Notes: generated from the letters alone by a model not told the origin. 60,000 bases of DNA from Cryptomeria japonica (GCF_030272615.1 NC_081413.1:156365349-156425348), one strand, 5' to 3'; shown: positions 43,644 to 57,500, counted from the first letter of the stretch. Translations and numbers: made by a program.

Positions 43644-45227
43644 TGTAGCTAGGAATTCGAAAATCATCAAAGCAAATAGCAAATTAGCCTAGCTCAATCA
43701 CGAAAACTAAAATGCAGTGATAACAATCCTAAAAACCTTCAATGAAAACATGAAAACAAGACATTCAATATGAAATCTAAGCAAACCAAATGCAGATGTC
43801 TTCTTCATGTGGCTCCATTGTCCTTCTTTCTCCTTCAAATAGCTTTGATTGTGGATCTCACCTACTAGTGCATAAGCATGATGTGAAAGCAAGTAGACAA
43901 GACGATAGCGCAAGAATACTAGAAGCGTGATTGATTCGACCAGGGACCTTGATTGAAGAAATTCATCCAATTTATAGACAAATTGGAGAAAAGACAAGAT
44001 TGGCATGAATTTGATTCGAAAGTAAATTTCAAATCAAGAATGACAATTATGACAAATTATGACAAATTGACACTTTCTATGCAAGATTGATTGATTGTCA
44101 ATTATGACAAATTACTATGTCAAAATTGATTGATTGTCAATTATGACAAATTATGACCAATTTTGCTATGTCATTCCCATGAAATTAGGAGAAATATAGG
44201 AGAAAATTTAAATTAGATGAATTAGACATTAGGAAATTAGAAATGAGGAAATTAGGAAGTAGGAAAATTAGAAAATGAGGAAATTAGGAATTAAGTGAAT
44301 TAATTAACAATTTTTCATTTATTAATTAATTCACAAAGAGGGAGGAATTAGTTAACCAATTAAATAAATATTTAATTGTGAGAAGAAGACTTAGGATAAA
44401 TAAATAAATTATTTAACCTAGAGGGAGAAATGACAAACAAGGTTAAATGAATAAATCATGAAACCCTAGAAGATGAATTAGAAATGCAAGGATGACAATT
44501 AGGTCTTGATTGACGGATCGATTTGATCATGATTCTGACTTGATAAAAGACCAATGCTGATAAATGATTTGGTTGATAAATGCACCAATTGATGAGGAAC
44601 AATGACTAATTGATCCAAATTGACATGATTGAGAAAGACGACGATTGATGACAAATCGATCGCAAAATGACAAAATTGACAAGAAGACAAGGATTGATGA
44701 CAAAATAGATTGCAAAACGACAAGATTGAAAATGACAACGATCGATGACAAATCGATCGAAAGACGACAAGATTGAAAACGAAAATGATCGATGACAAAT
44801 CGATCGCATGATGATAAGATTGAAAATGACAACGACCGATTACAAATCGATCGCATGATGATAAGATTGAAAACGACAATGATCGATGACAAATCGATCG
44901 CAAGATGACAAGATTGATAAGAGGACAAAACCCTAATTAGGATTGACGATATCCAAAATGAAATCGAATTGATGACAAATGAGCACGCACATTGATGCGA
45001 CAGGATAAGATCGATCAAAATCATGACTGAAGATTGCTATTGACGAGACCAAATTCGAAAGCGAGACAAATGAAGAATGCGGAAGAAAGACTCGATGCTC
45101 GCAAATGATAAAGACCAAGTGCGAATCATAGGAGAAATGTTAATGTGACGTAAAAACCCTAAAATAAGGCAATGTGCAAATGTTAAAGTATGATTCCGCA
45201 AGCGTTGACCAGTTTTAGACGTCTACA
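43644..45227 (-). repeat. E2 right (5') LTR
   Basis: 1584 bp. It matches the left LTR but has an insertion with AGGATAAATAAATAAATTA near 44395 and one more 47-bp-type unit in the repeat block (44640-44915). It ends GACGTCTACA and is followed by ATTAG. Confidence 0.9.
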
Positions 45228-45999
45228 ATTAGATTCCCTATAAATTATTTACCAAAGTATTTATCACCAAGACAATAAAATAGCAGTTACTTCTTACTTT
45301 AGGTTTTGATTCAAGATTATTAGATTCCCTATAAATCATTTACCAAAGTATTTACCATCACATTTTTATTATTGAATATGACTTTATGAGTGGATTACTT
45401 CTCATTAAGAAATAATTACTAATAGAAGAGGCCAAATTTTAACATCTTTAAATGTAAATATGGTAAATTATGTGAGAAAAAGTAACCATTCTTAGTAGAC
45501 AGTAACTTTTAATTAGCCATTTGTATGTTTTTTTTAAAGAGGGAGGAATAGGAAGATTTGGGAGCTTAACCTTAGATTACCCATAATTTTTTTGAGCCAA
45601 TGACATTTATTTTAATTTTATTTAAGTTTTTTTTAATTTTCTATGAGTATCTAACAAAAACCCTGGATTTCACAGAGAGAGAGAGATCCACATCAACTTT
45701 CCTTTTTGCAACTCTCTGAGGGCATTAAATCAGATGATGCATTTCTATCCCTTGTTCTAAAATTATTTTCACGAGTTCCTTGTTGGATTCCCAACTTGAT
45801 ATTTGTTACTCTTGGCATAAAAAAATACAAAAAAATCTAAATTGTCTTGTAAGGAAAATTAATTGGTTAAGCAAAGGAAGTACATTTGAAAGTAAACATA
45901 TCTATCTTTAAATAATTGAAACAACTCTAAGCTAGAGAATCTCCTTAAGACAAAAAAATATGGTAAAGACCTTAGGAAAAAGGGAATTGACCCATCACA
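45228..45999 (+). other. E3 leader, right part
   Basis: Continues the tandem repeat broken by E2 (to about 45340). It then runs as AT-rich leader to the gag ATG at 46000. A GAGAGAGAGAG run lies near 45676. Confidence 0.5.
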
Positions 46000-48900
46000 A
46001 TGGCTTCAGAAAATGACCGAAAAGCTTACGAAAACCTAGAGAGAACCAATCAAGTCCTACTAAATGAAATCGCTAAACTAGCAGCTCAAGTCAATCAACT
46101 TAAGAAAGAATCTATAGAACGAAGCAAACAACAAGAGATGTCAATCTCAGAAAGCAAGAAAAGTTCTCGATCAACACGACATCGAAATAAAAGAAATGAA
46201 AAACATAGAACAAAAAGTAAACGATGACGAAAATCATTTGAAGAGAGTGACACTTCCAAATCAAGCAACTCTAACACTTCTGAATCAAAATCCTTAGAAA
46301 ATACATTTAGCAAACAAACACAATGAAAATTAGATAATTTTGCTCGTAGAATCAAGCTACCTAAATATAATGGTGACACTGGTACAAGAGAGGAAGCAGA
46401 GTAGTGGTTGACTAACCTAGAAAGATATTTTGACTTACAAAACACAAGTAGCTATGTTAGAACAAAGATCGCCACCTACCAATTGAGAAGTAGTGCATTA
46501 AATTGGTGGCAAGATACAGTTAGATCTTTAAAGCTACGAACTGATAGAACAAAATGGTCACAATTTAAACAATTACTTCAACATAAATATCTTTCGGATT
46601 ACTTTTTACAAGAAAAGAAGAATGAATTTTTTGAATTGAAACAAAGGCTACAAACTGTAAGTGAATATAAACAAAACTTTGAAAGACTTAATAGATTTGT
46701 ACCATTCATCAAAGGACATGATCGTGTTGTTAGATTTATCAATGGTTTAAGATATGAATACCAAGCTCAAGTATGGTGCGGCAAGCCAGTATCAGTAGAT
46801 GAAGTTGCACAAATTGCAGAAAAATTTAAAAATTATCATCAAATTTCAAGACAAAAAAGAGAAAATCACAAAAGAAATAGGGAAGGATTATATAAGGAAA
46901 CTTTCAAACAAGGGAGACAATATTCCAACCAAAATACAGTTCAGTGTAGATCCACCAATATGTCGCATTTCAACAAAGACCACAAAACATCATCAAGAAT
47001 TCAATGTTGGGCTTGTGGTGAGAATCATCTTCAGCGAAATTGTCCTCGTATGCACCCTTATTGTGGGAAATGTGGCAAGAACCACCGTAAAAATGATCGT
47101 TCATGCAACCCCCAACAACACCAAAATCAAGATAATAAAGTTTTCACCCCTTCCAACATGAAGATTTATGCAGCTGTAGATACAGGTACGGTGCATTACC
47201 AACCTTCTTTAATTGAAATTAAAGGTTCTATAAATAATCATCCCATTGTTTTTCTTGTTGATTCAGGAAGTAGTCATAACTTTATTTCTCCTAGGGTTGT
47301 AGCACAACTAAGGATTGCATCTAAATCAATAGAACCTTTAGATGTCAAAATGGCAGATGGTAGAATAGTTAGACAAACAGGTACAATTATTGAAAATTTA
47401 AAATTTGAATTAGACAAGCTTGTAACATATGATCATTTTCATATATTAAATCTAGGTATGTATGATGCTATTCTAGGTATGAGTTGGTTGGAGAAAAACA
47501 ATGCTTTCCTAGGTTGTGAAAACAAACAGGTTATGCTAAACTCTATCATGGGGACATGTCATATTTTACAGGGGGAGAAAAAACCTCTTCACATTAAAAC
47601 CATTTCAGCAATGCAAGTTAAGCGTAGTGCAAGGAAAAATTGTAAAATATTTTGTGCTATTCTTTTTAAAACATGCGATAAATTTAAATTAGATATTAAT
47701 ATTAAACCTGTGGTACAAGAATTTAAAGATGTGTTTCCCAAATAATTAAATAGCTTACCTCCTAAACGATCTGTAGAACATGCAATTGATCTAGTTTCCG
47801 GGGCAGAACTTGTCTCCAAAGCTCCCTATCGACAGTCAATCCCTGAATTAACTGAACTAAAAATCCAATTAATGCAACTACTTAAGGAAGGTAAGATAAG
47901 GCCAAGTGTCTCTCCATGGGGTGCACCAGTATTATTCATTAAAAAGAAAGACGAGACCATCAGGTTATGCATAGATTATAGACAAATTAACCATAAAGAA
48001 CAAGTACCCCTTGCCTCGAATTGATGACCTCCTAGACCAGTTACATGGTGCCAAATGCTTTTCCAAAATAGATACGGTCAGGATACCATCAAATTCGTAT
48101 TAAAGAATCTGACATTTCCAAAACGGAATTTTAAACATGATATGGTCATTATGAATTTGTGGTAATGCCTTTTGGTCTAACTAATGCACCTGCAACCTTT
48201 ATGACCTTGATGCATGATATCTTCCGACCATTTCTAGATGTATATGTTATCATTTTTTTGGATGACATATTAATATACTCAAAAAATGAGCAAGAACATG
48301 AGCAACATTTGAGGATGGTACTAGAGACCTTACAAAAACACAAATTATATGCCAAATTAAGCAAGTGTGAATTCTTTAAATCAAAGGTATCTTATTTAAG
48401 TCATATAGTTTCAGAAAAAGGTATTTCACCAAACCCTGCTAAGATTAAAGCAATTCAAGATTGGCCTATCCCCAAGGATGGTCACGAAGTAAGAAGTTTC
48501 TTAGGATTATCTAGGTTCTATCGTCGGTTTGTTAAAAACTATTCAAAAATTGTTGCACCTTTAACTGACCTAACTAAGAAAGACCAAAATTATAAATGGA
48601 CTGATGAATGTGATAAGGCTTTTGAAACATTAAAAACATTGCTAACAACTACACCTATTCTTTGCATCCCAAATTTTAGCAAACCTTTTGTTGTGATTAC
48701 AGATGCATGTGGGACATGTATAGGTGGTGTTCTAATGCTAGATAACCAAGTTGTATGCTATGAATCAAGAAAATTGTTACCTGCCGAAAGAAACTATCCT
48801 ATTCATGATCTTGAATTATTAGGGATTGTCCATGCCTTAAAGGTTTGGCGACACTCTTTATTGGGAAACAAGTTTATTTTGAAAACAAACCATCATAGTC

Positions 48901-50921
48901 TTCAACACATATTTACTCAACCTCAACTTAACATGAGACAAAGAAGGTGGATGGAACTCTTAACTGAATATGATTGCACTATCCAGTATGTTCCTGGAAA
49001 AGAGAATGTAGTGGCAGATGCCTTAAGTCGAAAAAGTTTATGTGTTAATGCTTTGACATTGGTAAGGAGCCAATTTGAACATGATATCAAATCCAAATTA
49101 CCTATCGATGACTATTTCCAACCAATTTATGAAGGCCTCCAAAATCAATCCCCTAATATCCATTTGAAAGATCGATTAGAACAATATTTGGTAAGTAGAA
49201 ATGGACTCCTCTATTTCAAAGGAAGATTGTGTATTCCTAATATACTTGGCATTAAATCACAAATATTGAAAGATTCTCATGATATACCTATAGCTGGACA
49301 CCTTGGATTTCAAAAAAACCTATCTTTCAATCAAGAAAAACTATTTTTGGCCTCAAACGAAGAGTGAGATCTGTACTTATGTGCAACAATGCTTAACTTG
49401 TCAAAAGGTAAAAGCGGAACAGTGTAAACCTCTTGGCCTCTTGCAACCCTTGTCTATTCCAGAGTGGAAATGGGAATCAATTAGTATGGATTTTATCACT
49501 GGATTACCTTGTACCTGAAAAGGTCATGATTCTATCTTTGTAGTAGTAGATCTATTAACCAAAATGAAACATTTTCTACCCATTAAAATAAAATCTTCTG
49601 CTTCTGACATTGCCCACATATTTGTTAAAGAAATTGTTAGATTGCATGGCATTCCAAAGAATATTGTTTCAAATCGAGACCCTAGATTTACATAATCTTT
49701 TTGGAAATCTCTTTTTTCTGAACTTGGCACTAAATTAAGCTTCAGTATTGCATATCACCCTGAATCTGATGGGCAAACTAAACGAATTAATAGAGTCTTA
49801 TAAGATATGTTGCGCATGTATACCATGGATAAACCCAAATCATGGGAGGACTACTTACATTTAGTTGAGTTTGCCTACAATCAAGTATATCATTCAACCA
49901 TTAAGATGTCACCTTTTGAAGCTATGCATGGTCAAAATTGTAACACACCCATCTCTTGGTCTGACCCTGTTCATAAGATTTGGTATGAAAATGAAAACTT
50001 GTTAGAGATGGATGCTATTATTAACAAAGCCAAACAAAACATGAAAGTTGCCCAGGATTGATATAAAAGTTGGGCTGATTCCAAGATGGCTACTCGAGAT
50101 TTTGATGTTGGTGATCATGTTTTCTTAAGAGTCAAACCAAAAAGGAGCCCATTAAAGCTTGGAAAGTATTCTAAAATAGCTCCTCGTTATTGTGGTCCTT
50201 TTCAAATATTATAAAGAATAGGAAATGTTGCTTATAGACTTGCTTTACCTCCTCAGTTACAAATTCATGATGTATTTCATGTAAGTTTACTTAAGAAATA
50301 TGTTTATGATGTAGATCATGTTATTGATTGGAAAAGCATTTCTATTGAACCTTCTTGTGAATTTAAAATTGAACTAGAAAGAATAATTGAAAAAAAGAAC
50401 TAGAGATTTTGATGTTGGTGATCATGTTTTCTTAAGAGTCAAACCAAAAAGGAGCCCATTCAAGCTTGGAAAGTATTCTAAAATAGCTACTCGAGATTTT
50501 GATGTTGGTGATCATGTTTTCTTAAGAGTCAAACCAAAAAGGAGCCCATTAAAGCTTGGAAAGTATTCTAAAATAGCTCCTCCTTATTGTGGTCCTTTTC
50601 AAATATTATAAAGAATAGGAAATGTTGCTTATAGACTTGCTTTACCTCCTTAGTTACAAATTCATGATGTATTTCATGTAAGTTTACTTAAGAAATATGT
50701 TTATGATGTAGATCATGTTATTGATTGGAAAAGTATTTCTATTGAACCTTCTTGTGAATTTAAAATTGAACTAGAAAGAATAATTGAAAAAAAGAACTAG
50801 AACATTAAGAAATAGAATTATAGAAGAAGTAAAAGTTAAATGGAGTCATTGTGGTAATGATAGTGCTACATGGGAAAAAACTGATTTTATTAGAGTTCAA
50901 TGTCCACAATTGTTTGACTAA
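46000..50921 (+). pseudogene. E3 gag-pol with chromodomain tail, multiply broken
   Basis: Gag starts at ATG 46000 (MASENDRKAYENLERTNQ, coiled-coil-like). The first frame runs to about 47990, broken by TGA 46225, TGA 46324, TAG 46402 and TAA 47743. It holds the gag domain, knuckles C-WA-C-GENH-type (47005) and CGKCGKNH (near 47060) and protease (VDSGSSHNF, 47257). Reverse transcriptase follows ([37 protein letters not shown]), with frameshifts near 47990 and 48070 and stops near 48135. RNase H and integrase follow (CLTCQKVKAEQ; VVVDLLTKMKHF; YHPESDGQT), with a frameshift near 49315 and stops near 49516, 49693, 49801 and 50059. The C-terminus is partly triplicated. The last 130 bp encode RNRIIEEVKVKWSHCG...ATWEKTDF, a chromodomain-like end. 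Confidence 0.85.
50091..50797 (+). repeat. partial triplication of the E3 integrase C-terminus
   Basis: The segment starting TCGAGATTTTGATGTTGG occurs at 50091 (about 308 bp), 50402 (truncated, about 86 bp) and 50488 (about 308 bp). Copies are almost identical, so the duplication is much younger than the element. The copies encode RDFDVGDHVFLRVKPKRSP each time. Confidence 0.85.
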
Positions 50922-50998
50922 ATGTTATTTTACGTGTGTTAATGATGTAGAAACTCTACATGCTACTGAGGGCAGCAGCTGATTTACAGGGGGAGAAA

Positions 50999-51731
50999 TG
51001 TTACGAGACTTTTTCTCGTGGAAATAAATTGTAATAAATTTAATTTAATAAATGTAATTATGAACATTATTATAGTTATGAAAGGGTGTGATTTTTGGTA
51101 ACCACACTGTGACATTATATAAACCCATGAATTAATAAAGAAGGATACATAGAGAGAGGGAGAAAATAATAGAAGAAAAAGAAATTGAAAGAAGCAAAAG
51201 CGAGAGGATAATTAAGGTCTGGTGGTTGGGCATTGGAGAAGGGGCATACAGTGTGTGTCCAACGCGGGGTACAACGTACACCCGGGAGTGTTCTGGCCAG
51301 GGCTGTGTTTATTTCATGTCGTGAAGGCATGTGGGGTTCTGTGTAGGAACCGTGTCCTCCTGGAGTGCTTCCTTGCCTGGAAACCCTATGTCTATAACTA
51401 ATCCTTTGCGTGCGGAAAGCAACCTCTCCGTGATTTACAGATATGTATTAATCAATTTTATTTAGTCACTGCCCCAATATTTTCACTATTGCAAATCATT
51501 ATCTCAATGTTTAATATATTATGAGTAATTAGTTTATCATTACTGGAATAAATTACTTTGATACTTTATTAAAATATTGTGTAAACACTTCATAATAAAT
51601 AGTAAATTAAACACCTTACTATTAAATTATTTATCATAGGTAAAAGGTTGATTACATTAGATTTAGATTAATATTTTATTTATTTAATCTGCTGCTAATG
51701 ACAAAATTAACCATAGAGAAAAGTACCATCA
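50999..51731 (+). repeat. E3 3' LTR
   Basis: 733 bp, preceded by GATTTACAGGGGGAGAAA. It lacks the GGAATTGGGAATTGAGCATT stretch of the 5' LTR. It ends GTACCATCA. Confidence 0.85.
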
Positions 51732-52831
51732 TAATACTTGTGCATGTTTTTGGTTTTATGTTACTGCCCAATAAAAGAGTTTGTTTTAGAATAGGACTCT
51801 TGTTAATGTAGTCATTGTTATAGTTTGAATAAGTCATCCTCAACACTAGGGAGGAACGACACACCACTCTCCCTTAGGTTGTTTAAAAGGGAGATTTTTG
51901 TTCGAAGTTTAGTTTGCTGTCATTACAATATATATTTTTCTAGTGAATTAGTTAAGAGTTAATCAATTTGATATCATAGACTATATTTTTTGAATCTCTG
52001 TGAGAATAATTGATGTTGTTGAACTTATGAATATGAATGGACAATTATTATTACACTTTAAGTTAATGCACTAGTACTTCTTAAAGATTTTCATTCCTCA
52101 AGCCAACCACTTGAGGTAGTGTGATTCTCTTTTACTTTCTTTCAATTAGATTGGCTTTTTTTATTGATGCATTCATTAGATTATTGTTGCTTTCCTCATC
52201 AAAGTTAGTTGGTTTATGTGTTTTGTTAATGCGGCCATTTAGATAGAGTCTTGGTGGCAACCAAATTAGTATAAGTGTTACCTACAACCATTGTTGAGTC
52301 ACTCTTCAAGCAACCCATAGTAACTATTGTTTAATACAATTTTTGTTTCTGCATTATTATGCTTTTTTAGTTAGTATTTCTTTCTTGGAATGATAGAAAG
52401 CTTGAGAAACCTCTAGTGCACATATAGTGCAATGATCATCCTAGAGTTACATCACCGGTTGATAATTAGTTGATCCTCCACTTAGGAAATTTGATTACCT
52501 TGTTGGGCACTCTAACAGACTAAGTGCATGGCATTTTGCACCAACCATATGTATGTAATAGAGACCAGTCACTTTTGGCGTTGATGCTAAGGTGGTGCTA
52601 AGGTTTAGGATCTTGATTCTAGGTTTGCTTTCTATTATTTAATTTCAATCATTTGTCTTTTACTATTATTTTTTGTTATTTGCTTTTCATTAGAATAGTT
52701 GTTTATTTCTAGTATTGGGAACAAAAGACTTAGAAGATTAGTATCAACCTATTTACTACAAGTGCGGGAAGACAACCCATAAGCTCGATATTTCCATTGT
52801 ATGTACCAACAAAGAGACTCAATAGGAAGGT
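51732..52831. other. unassigned sequence right of E3
   Basis: No gene is supported. Positions 52570-52600 (CACTTTTGGCGTTGATGC) could be a decayed primer-binding site for the gag relic at 54.4 kb, since Ty3 elements often have TTTTGGCGCCGTTGCC there. This is weak. Confidence 0.3.
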
Positions 52832-54152
52832 TGTTGGCAACAACAATGAAGGAAAACTGAGAGAGGGGGGGGGAGTGAATCAGTTTTCATCGGATTGACA
52901 AACTTTAACCTCGAATGCAAATCTGATTAACTGCAACAACAACAAAGATAAGAAAATTGATAGCACAACATACAACACCAATATTTTGACATGGAAAACC
53001 CAGTTAAAGGAAAAACCATGGTGGGAACCTACCCACAATAAGATGATATTCCGCAGTAGTATGTGAAAATAATTACAATGGGGAATGCATATGCATTCAG
53101 GCTCACTGCTCAAAATACAATAACCCGAAAGGCTAAAACCCTCAAGGAAGGTTCACTACCTTACAAGGAAGTCTCACTGACTTACAAAATATTCGGACAA
53201 CAATCCGTAATCACATGAACTGAAAGAATAGCATCTGCAAATGCATGATGACAGTTTCGGTTAAGCATATTTGTCTGCTCTGCAACAGTTCAATCTTTGC
53301 TCAATCACTATGCTGAAGGATATATTCATGTGTTCGCACCTTCACCATTCTCTGATAAATGCAGACACTTCACGCATACCCAAATTACATGACTATACCA
53401 TCTATTTATACAATTCATCAAGCTTGACTACAAGGTTGACTAAACCCTCAACTCACAATTACAAAATTACATCACACGATACATATGAGAACCACCCGAC
53501 CAATATAATGATATACATGACATAACATGGACCTAAATCAACTCTCCAATCATGCATCACCATCAGAAATCATGCCAAGATCAGTTGCAACACGCTACAC
53601 CACCAAATAGGTCTCATATAGCATGAACAACACCACCAGATAAACAAAACACCAAAACCATGCACAACGATCAATGTAGATCATCAAAACAAATAGGACA
53701 TAATTAGGAAACACCAACAAGCACATTAGAATCATCTGTAACAATTGCACCAACACCACTTATCATATCTTCACCAATCAACCTTTGAAACTCAAGAACA
53801 ACAACAACTGCCACAAGAAAAGATAACTTGCGAAGCACCAAATCATGAACCATCTTAAATGAAGATACACATGAACATCTCAAACAATCTCCCAAAAACT
53901 CAACTCAATATCTGATCACACCTGAATATACCGGAGGAAGTACCGAACTCTACAAAGCACTAATTAGAAGAACCAAACTGTAAACCGGATCATATGATAT
54001 GATCAATTAAGCTCTCGGATCACTGAAACCAATACAGAAAAATATAATGATACTAGAAATACTCCATATACCGAACCATGATCCTAATAAACCAATCTGC
54101 AACCACCAGAGCAATAAATCACAAGAATATGTTGACATCTATGACAACAACA
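52832..54152. mobile_element. LTR-like block (possible solo LTR)
   Basis: Begins TGTTGGCAACAACA and ends near ATGACAACAACA, giving short inverted ends. The interior has the GAGAGGGGGGGGGAGTGAATCA type start common in plant LTRs and no coding capacity. I could not find a matching target duplication, and no second copy is in the window. Confidence 0.35.
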
Positions 54153-54359
54153 TATCCTAGCAGGTCAAACAAAGGTTTATTCCCACTACACAATATGTAA
54201 AATACATCCTCACTTCAGGATGAGATTCGAAGGATTCACGAGAGAACATTCAAGAGCCATAAGATCTATTTAGTGCGCCTATAAATCCAACGTCTTCCGA
54301 TGACATTCAACCATAAGGAGAAGAACCTACCCAAGAAGTACCAATAGTAATGGTTGAAG

Positions 54360-56049
54360 CAGAAGAAGAGAATCCTAAAGTACCTATTGCCTTGAATTTC
54401 CTATCTCTAACCAGGAAAGAGCAACAACAACATTGAAGAACATAGCTCCATTTGTTCTCCTAGTTTTCTATGGTCTAATCACAGAAGATCATGATACATA
54501 TATGTTTGAAATGTACAATAAAGAAGTTATGATTATGTTACTGATGCCCACAAACTTAATCTTTTTCAAGCAACCCTAAAGGATTTTGCATTAAAATGGT
54601 TTATGGGCTTACGAAGGAACGCAATCACTAGCTCAACTGTAATGAAAGAAAACTTCTTGCAAAAGTATCAAAACTATTGAAGAGGTGAAGATATGGGTAA
54701 GGAGGATATCTATAGAATGTCTTATAGAGAAGATGAACCCCTTGAGGACTATATGGAAAGGTTCTAGTTTTGTTTGAAGAAATCCAGAAAAAACAGGCTT
54801 ACTCTAGAGTCTCTCAAGTTGGTCTTCCTAAGGCGAATTAATGAAGACTACATAGATGCATTAAATTTGATGGGAGGAGGTGATATTACCCAAACAATAT
54901 TTGATCATATTTATAACAAAAGTCCACATTGAGAAAGAACAAAAGTCCTAGGTTGCTTCCAACCACTAAGACATCTACCAGTGTCTCAAGTGTGGAGTTA
55001 AGAAACCTTCTCTCTAATATTAAGGAGGATATAATCGATCACTTGGAAACTCAACTTGACACTCTTCACATAAAAAAGAAACAAGAGGAGGTAGAGGTTG
55101 CTCTTATAGAGTAGTGTCCTCACTATAGACAAAAGTAGTCCAACTGTAAATATAAGAAGATTGTTACAATTTTTGAGGAGAAGCTAGTTCATCTTGAGTT
55201 CCATGCACTTGAAGATGAAGAAGGACATGTCTTCTACATTACCCAATGCAATCCATGACAACAAAAACAAGGTATGCCACCTGACCGATCGTCCTACAAC
55301 CCTTCATTTCTTAGGGTAACTCAAAATGCTACAAATTGGAATTGCCAACCCTGGAACACCATGCCAAACCTATAATGGAGGGGTAATGCATCAAGCTAGG
55401 TGCCACAATAAGGATCATGGGCACCACAGTCCCAGTATCAATACCCAAGCCATAATTAGTGGCAAAATTCTTATAATCCATGGTCTTAGCCATGTGTGAA
55501 ATCAGCAATGGAAACAACTCTATACATCCTACCCACAATAACACCAACCTTTACCCCAATGTACTTATCCCTTACATAGTTCCTCAATAGCCAACTATTA
55601 TAACAAATTAGAATGCACCTACACCTACCCCACCACAAGCACAATAGTTGTCTGCTCAACATGCACCAAATCCTAACAATAAGCCTATTCAATAGGCCTA
55701 CTCTAATGAGACAACATATTATTCAACCTATATGGTAGAAATCGGTGATGCCCACCTCCGTTTAGGTAAGACTCTAGCTAGTCCTACAAATCCACAAATC
55801 TCTGAACTATCTAACGAGGAACCAATGGTAGATGCCACTAACAATGAACCATTTGAACAGATTCCACTACCTGCTAAAATTTTAAATAAAGGACCACCCT
55901 TTCCAAAGAGATTAGCCATACAAAAATACCACCTTGCGCCTAAGTTCAAACTCCTAAGACAATTAAAGAATGTGTGTGTGAAAATAACTCTCTTTCATGC
56001 TATCAAGGATGTTCCTATTTATATCAAAACGTTACAAATGAATCTTTAA
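54360..56049 (+). pseudogene. Ty3/Gypsy gag relic
   Basis: After frameshifts the plus strand encodes LKLFxATLKD-type gag: FQATLKDFALKWFMGL, MKENFLQKYQNY, EDEPLEDYMERF, FLRRINEDYIDALNLMGGGD. It continues to HLETQLDTLHIKKKQEEVEV (54929-55114) and, at 55732-56049, to FPKRLAIQKYHLAPKFKLL...VKITLFHAIKDVPIYIKTL, the segment before protease in such elements. Many stops and no protease or reverse transcriptase. Confidence 0.7.
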
Positions 56050-56840
56050 TGCATTTAAGACTATAGCAACTACCCCTAATCTTGAGGTAAGTTAAAGAAA
56101 CTGGTGTAGTTTGCCACATAACATATAATGGGAATTAAAAGAGCAAGTTCTTTGCATTCGAATCTAGTTTCTTGCAGCAGAACTTTGTTTACTTATCTTT
56201 CATTGATTTTTTCATGTAAATATCTCCCTTTAGATTCCAAAACTAGATGTTGAATATTACACACTAGTACATTCACGACTGTTGTTATGTTCAATGTTAC
56301 CCTAATTCTTCTTGTAATATGAGATCCCCTACAACTTAAAAGATTTGGTAAATTATTTGATTTTTTCTTTCCAAAAAATTAGAAAAAAAAGTTAAATGTG
56401 CCAAACCTTGAGTTGTTGCTCTCTTATTTTTATCAGTCTTTGTTTTTTATTGGATAAGTGATTTTTAATGGAGCTATGAACTGGAAGAGGGTTTGAAAGG
56501 GCACCAAAATATTTTACATCAAGAAGAAGCTACAACCAGATGGGACAAAACTCAAAACAAGATTGACAAAACTAGCAAAGGAAACGAGATAACAACTAGG
56601 CCACAACAAAGGCTTGATCAAAGAGGTTTAAAGCTAAACCTCACCCATGGGGACCGACATATCTTTTTTTTTAAGAGGAGCTAGGGTCAACCAACCGGTT
56701 CTTAGTCATAACATCTAGAAAGCCCTTGTTCTCAAGGGCAAAACCCTTCACTTTCTCCAAATGAATCACCTCTAAAATATAAGAAACCTTTCTTTTATTC
56801 CTCACATTCTCAACTACAGGAGAAATCATCTTCCCATTTT
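56050..56840. other. AT-rich sequence without recognised features
   Basis: No open frame with domain character. A poly-T run near 56663 precedes the relic below. Confidence 0.4.
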
Positions 56841-56841
56841 T

Positions 56842-57500
56842 CTACAAATTCTCTTTAGAACCTTGGCAAGAATGGAAAAAGTGCACAACTCTATTGCAAT
56901 GCATGCAAAATTGCGAGGATTCGGTGTGGATTTTGTGCTCCCAAACACCATATTTGGAACTAAGTTTTATAACATTTGGTAACTCCCTATTAGTTTCAAC
57001 ACAAACACTAAATCTAGCAAAGACTAAATGTTTCATTGAATTTGTGACACTTTCAATAGATAAAAATTGACCAAACAAATTTGTGATAGCATGAAAAACC
57101 TCTTCATGCCAAAACTCCAGGTTCAAACCAAGGTTCTCCTTGGTAGCATCAAAACTAGTAGACTATATTTTTAAGGAAAGGGCAAACTTACCAAGGAACC
57201 AAGGACCTCCCTATAAAATGGTCTTGCTTTTCATCAAAGACTAGAAGAAAAAAGGAACAATCCATTTGACAAGACAGAGACCTAAATAGCCACACCATCT
57301 TTTCAAAGCACTCCAACTTTGTATAGTGTCGATTTCCGGATAGTATCCAAAAAAATGTCCAATGAGGGTGTTCCCCATGCAAGAAGAAGCACGATCCATA
57401 GCCTCATTAGCAACCCTCAAGGTAAATTTGTTGGAGCTATTAATAAGGGAAGAGTCTTACCCAAAAAATGGAGAAAAGTATCCAAGGGAGAAATGGATTG
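56842..57500 (-). pseudogene. DUF4283/zinc-knuckle relic, probably LINE ORF1
   Basis: Minus-strand peptides FDEKQDHFIGRSLVPWF (57188-57382) and NLEFWHEEVFHAITNLFGQF...FCMHCNRVVHFFHSC (56842-57126) follow in the order of the DUF4283 domain and its CCHC zinc knuckle (C-X2-C-X4-H-X4-C). This pair is typical of ORF1 in plant L1-type retroelements. Stops and a frame change separate the pieces, and no endonuclease or reverse transcriptase is present. Confidence 0.6.

Larger units (their letters stand above)
27077..45227 (-). mobile_element. E2: Tat/Ogre-type Ty3/Gypsy element with decayed genes
   Basis: A complete element by structure: LTRs 27077-28629 and 43644-45227, polypurine tract 28630-28646, primer-binding region 43621-43638, perfect ATTAG duplications. 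It has the same gene plan as E1: minus-strand gag-pol with two RNase H domains and a plus-strand PMD gene near the 3' LTR. Both genes are inactivated mainly by in-frame stops. LTRs are unrelated to those of E1 except at the ends (GTCTACA) and the polypurine tract, so E2 is a distinct family of the same lineage. Confidence 0.92.
26091..51731 (+). mobile_element. E3: decayed chromovirus (Ty3/Gypsy), split by E2
   Basis: LTRs lie at 26091-26845 and 50999-51731, with a primer-binding site at 26850 and a polypurine tract (ACAGGGGGAGAAA) ending at 50998. The internal region is 26846-27076 plus 45228-50998, interrupted by E2. The polyprotein has gag, two CCHC knuckles, protease, reverse transcriptase/RNase H, integrase and a C-terminal chromodomain-like tail, broken by many stops and at least three frameshifts. 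LTRs differ by numerous substitutions and small indels, so it is older than E1 and E2. Confidence 0.88.

Noticed and set aside
26086-51740. Target duplication for E3
   Set aside because: Left flank gtact and right flank taata do not match; only a loose taat/act similarity, so none is called.
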